From positions 112,071,242 to 112,135,241 of the forward strand of contig OW121742.1 of assembly GCA_933228675.1 (NCBI GenBank): 64,000 nt of DNA. Direction: 5' to 3'. This DNA comes from Stomorhina lunata. Taxonomy: Eukaryota > Arthropoda > Insecta > Diptera > Rhiniidae. Shown here in pieces: positions 61,200 to 64,000 of this stretch; positions within the stretch are counted from its first letter, which is position 1, and the number at the start of each line of letters is the position of its first letter. A program made the position numbers and the translations under genes. Under the pieces are notes generated by a model, which was not told the DNA's origin, searched no databases, and saw nothing but the letters and a program-made list of their open reading frames with translations.

Positions 61200-62092
61200 C
61201 AGAAAACTTTTGAAAAATTTCCTATAAAAATATAAAGTTTTTGAAAAATTTTCTATAAAAACAGAAAATTTTTGAAAAATTTTCTATAAAAACAGAAAAT
61301 TTTTGAAAAATTTTCTATAAAAACAGAAAATTTTTGAAAAATTTTTAAAAAATTTTCTATAAAAAGAGAAAATTTTTGAAAAATTTTCTATAAAAACAGA
61401 AAATTTTTGAAAAATTTTCTATAAAAACAGAAAATTTTTGAAAAATTTTTTATAAAAACAGAAAATTTTTGAAAACTTTTCTATAAAAACAGAAATTTTT
61501 TGAAAAATTTTCTATAAAAACAGAAAATTTTTGAAAAATTTTCTATAAAAACAGAAAATTTTTGAAAAATTTTCTATAAAAACAGAAAAATTTTGAAAAA
61601 TTTTCTGCAAAAACAGAAATTTTTTGAAAAATTTTCTATAAAAATATAAAATTTTTGAAAAATTTTCTATAAAAACAGAAAATTTTTGAAAAACTTTCTA
61701 TAAAAATAGAAAATTTTTGAAAAATTTCCTATAAAAACAAAAAATTTTTCAAAAATTCCCTATAAAAACAGAAAATTTTTGAAAATTTTCCTATAAAAAC
61801 AGAAAATTTTTGAAAATTTTCCTATAAAACAGAAAATTTTTAAAAAGTTTCATATAAAACAAAAAATGTTTGAAAAATTTTCTACAAAAACAGGAATTTT
61901 TTTTCAAAAATTTCATATAAAAACAAATTTTTTTTCAAAAATTTCATATAAAAACAGAACATTTTTCAAAAATTCCCTATAAAAACAAAAACTTTTTGAA
62001 AATTTTCCTATAAAAACAAAAAATTTTCGAAAAATTTCCTATAAAAATAGAACTTTTTTGAAAAATTTCCTATAAAAATAAGAAATTTTTAA
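61200..62092 (-). repeat. Family F variant satellite, array F13 (CAGAAAA subtype)
   Basis: About 29 units with a 31-bp step (GAAAAATTTT at 61502 and 61533). They read TTTTCTATAAAAACAGAAAA, then TTTTTGAAAAA. Against the main F unit, CC becomes TC and TAGG becomes CAGA, which weakens the second dyad. This is a distinct subfamily confined to this array. The right end returns toward the standard F form (CCTATAAAAATAAG) just before family G. Confidence 0.93.
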
Positions 62093-62117
62093 TTTGTTTG
62101 TTTTAGTTTTAATAGGA

Positions 62118-63470
62118 CTGTTTCTGTTCTGTTCTGTTCTGTTCTGTTCTGTTCTGTTCTGTTCTGTTCTGTTCTGTTCTGTTCCGTTCTGTTCTGTTTC
62201 TGTTCTGTTTCTGTTCTGTTTCTGTTCTGTTTCTGTTCTGTTTCTGTTCTGTTTCTGTTCTGTTTCTGTTCTGTTTCTGTTCTGTTTCTGTTCTGTTTCT
62301 GTTCCGTTCTGTTCTGTTCTGTTCTGTTCTGTTTCTGTTTCTGTTTCTGTTTCTGTTCTGTTTCTGTTCTGTTTCTGTTCTGTTTCTATTCTGTTTCTAT
62401 TCTGTTTCTGTTCTGTTTCTGTTCTGTTTCTGTTCTGTTTCTGTTCTGTTTCTGTTCTGTTTCTGTTCTGTTTCTGTTCTGTTTCTGTTCTGTTTCTGTT
62501 CTGTTCTGTTCTGTTCTGTTTCTGTTCTGTTTCTGTTCTGTTTCTGTTCTGTTTCTGTTCTGTTTCTGTTCTGTTTCTGTTCTGTTTCTGTTCTGTTTCT
62601 GTTCTGTTTCTGTTCTGTTTCTGTTCTGTTTCTGTTCTGTTTCTGTTCTGTTTCTGTTCTGTTTCTGTTCTGTTTCTGTTCTGTTTCTGTTCTGTTTCTG
62701 TTCTGTTTCTGTTCTGTTTCTGTTCTGTTTCTGTTCTGTTTCTGTTCTGTTTCTGTTCTGTTTCTGTTCTGCTTCTGTTCTGTTTCTGTTCTGTTTCTGT
62801 TCTGTTTCTGTTCTGTTTCTGTTCTGTTTCTGTTCTGTTTCTGTTCTGTTTCTGTTCTGTTTCTGTTCTGTTTCTGTTCTGTTTCTGTTCTGTTTCTGTT
62901 CTGTTTCTGTTCTGTTTCTGTTCTGTTTCTGTTCTGTTTCTGTTCTGTTTCTGTTCTGTTTCTGTTCTGTTTCTGTTCTGTTTCTGTTCTGTTTCTGTTC
63001 TGTTTCTGTTCTGTTTCTGTTCTGTTTCTGTTCTGTTTCTGTTCTGTTTCTGTTCTGTTTCTGTTCTGTTTCTGTTCTGTTTCTGTTCTGTTTCTGTTCT
63101 GTTTCTGTTCTGTTTCTGTTCTGTTTCTGTTCTGTTTCTGTTCTGTTTCTGTTCTGTTTCTGTTCTGTTTCTGTTCTGTTTCTGTTCTGTTTCTGTTCTG
63201 TTTCTGTTCTGTTTCTGTTCTGTTTCTGTTCTGTTTCTGTTCTGTTTCTGTTCTGTTTCTGTTCTGTTTCTGTTCTGTTTCTGTTCTGTTTCTGTTCTGT
63301 TTCTGTTCTGTTTCTGTTCTGTTTCTGTTCTGTTTCTGTTCTGTTTCTGTTCTGTTTCTGTTCTGTTTCTGTTCTGTTTCTGTACTGTTTCTGTTCTGTT
63401 GCTGTTCTGTTTCTGTTCTGTTTCTGTTCTGTTTCTGTTCTGTTTCTGTTCTGTTTCTGTTCTGTTTCTG
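62118..63470 (+). repeat. Family G 11-bp simple satellite (TTCTG plus TTTCTG)
   Basis: The left part (about 62125-62195, and again near 62305-62330 and 62500-62520) is pure TTCTG pentamer. Most of the block alternates pentamer and hexamer as an 11-bp unit, TTCTGTTTCTG, with about 120 copies including variants. Neither strand of the unit contains a stop codon in any frame, so long open frames cross it on both strands (62094-63485 plus; 62386-63516 minus). Their 11-residue periodic translations are a by-product of the repeat and are not annotated as genes. The strand bias is strongly polypyrimidine. Confidence 0.97.
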
Positions 63471-64000
63471 TGGAATCCCCCTTAATTTTCTTTTTTCTAA
63501 TAAAAACTAACAGCATTAAAGCAATTTAAAACTATCAAGATGATGATTATGATGATGGTTACAATAAATGTTATATCACATGAAGATGACAACGAAAAGT
63601 CAGTCAAGACTATTAGGGGAAATGGTGGTTAACATTTCAGGGGTGGTGGCTGATGCGGCTGCAAAAAGTCAGTGTTGCATGAAACATGAAATATCAACAT
63701 CATTTAAAAATATAAAACATTTCTAATATTTTTTTTTTTTTGTTATTCTCTATTTTTCCCAAAAATGTTCTTCTTCTCTAACCAAAAAGGTTAAAAAGTT
63801 AGAACTTTTATGTATAAGAAATGTAACATAAAATTTTATTTTTATATCTTTCTTTATTTTTAAGTGGATCTAATGTCAAAGTCAAATAGTTTCTATTAAA
63901 ATTGTAATACGGACAATTTATGCTTATTATTTAGGAAAAAAAATGAGAAGATAAAATTATGCAACTCTGCGGAAGAAGAAAACGTTTGAGGTTATCTTAT
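63471..64000. other. Terminal spacer
   Basis: About 0.5 kb of unique-looking sequence with GATGATTATGATGATGG simple sequence near 63540. No gene or RNA is recognised before the window ends. Confidence 0.55.

Noticed and set aside
62094..63485. Long plus-strand open frame of 463 codons
   Set aside because: It is the translation of the 11-bp satellite, with an 11-residue period of Ser/Val/Leu/Phe/Cys. The opposite strand is equally open, so the frame is a property of the repeat unit.
62386..63516. Minus-strand open frame of 376 codons (Thr/Glu/Gln/Lys/Asn/Arg repeats)
   Set aside because: It mirrors the plus-strand frame over the same satellite. There is no non-repeat domain at either end apart from a short lysine-rich start.

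Overview
The window is eukaryotic nuclear, non-coding and very AT-rich. I see no credible protein-coding gene, tRNA, rRNA or CRISPR array. AT content, CAA/CAG (opa-like) runs, CATA/TATG-rich spacers and the total lack of genes over 64 kb suggest a large-genome higher dipteran (possibly a calyptrate fly). That assignment is inference; no gene is present to confirm it. By my boundaries about 39 kb (roughly 60%) is tandem repeat, in blocks separated by 0.1-4.2 kb of single-copy-looking spacer.

Layout. Family A (31-bp unit) lies at about 0.26-0.5, 1.0-2.95 and 4.35-6.15 kb. Family B (31-bp, visibly related to A) lies at 7.2-9.2 and 12.8-15.0 kb. Family C (81-bp higher-order unit made of two 35-bp monomers plus 11 bp) lies at 10.8-12.8 kb and abuts the second B array directly. 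Family E (35-bp, related to the C monomers, with higher-order structure in exact multiples of 35 bp) lies at 15.9-20.35 kb. Family F (31-bp, built from two near-palindromes) dominates from 21.4 to 62.1 kb as thirteen arrays that switch orientation repeatedly. Family G (11-bp TTCTG+TTTCTG) lies at 62.1-63.5 kb.

Other features. A 200-bp assembly gap (33,578-33,777) separates two near-identical copies of a module made of a forward F array, a 1.28-kb spacer and a reverse F array. Two haplotypes placed in tandem, or a very recent segmental duplication, would explain this. Two candidate non-autonomous mobile elements are visible by their inverted repeats, at 38,201-38,526 and 49,621-50,692. A hairpin, a 22-bp palindrome, an insertion inside a B array and a diverged 317-bp direct repeat are also noted.

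The main interest is the repeat system itself. Three sequence families keep the same 31-bp period and the same CTAT/ATAG dyad, two others share a 35-bp monomer, and the main family alternates strand from block to block. Such a region could be a giant repeat-filled intron, a heterochromatic block or an intergenic repeat island; the sequence alone cannot decide. Array edges and copy numbers were read by eye and are approximate.
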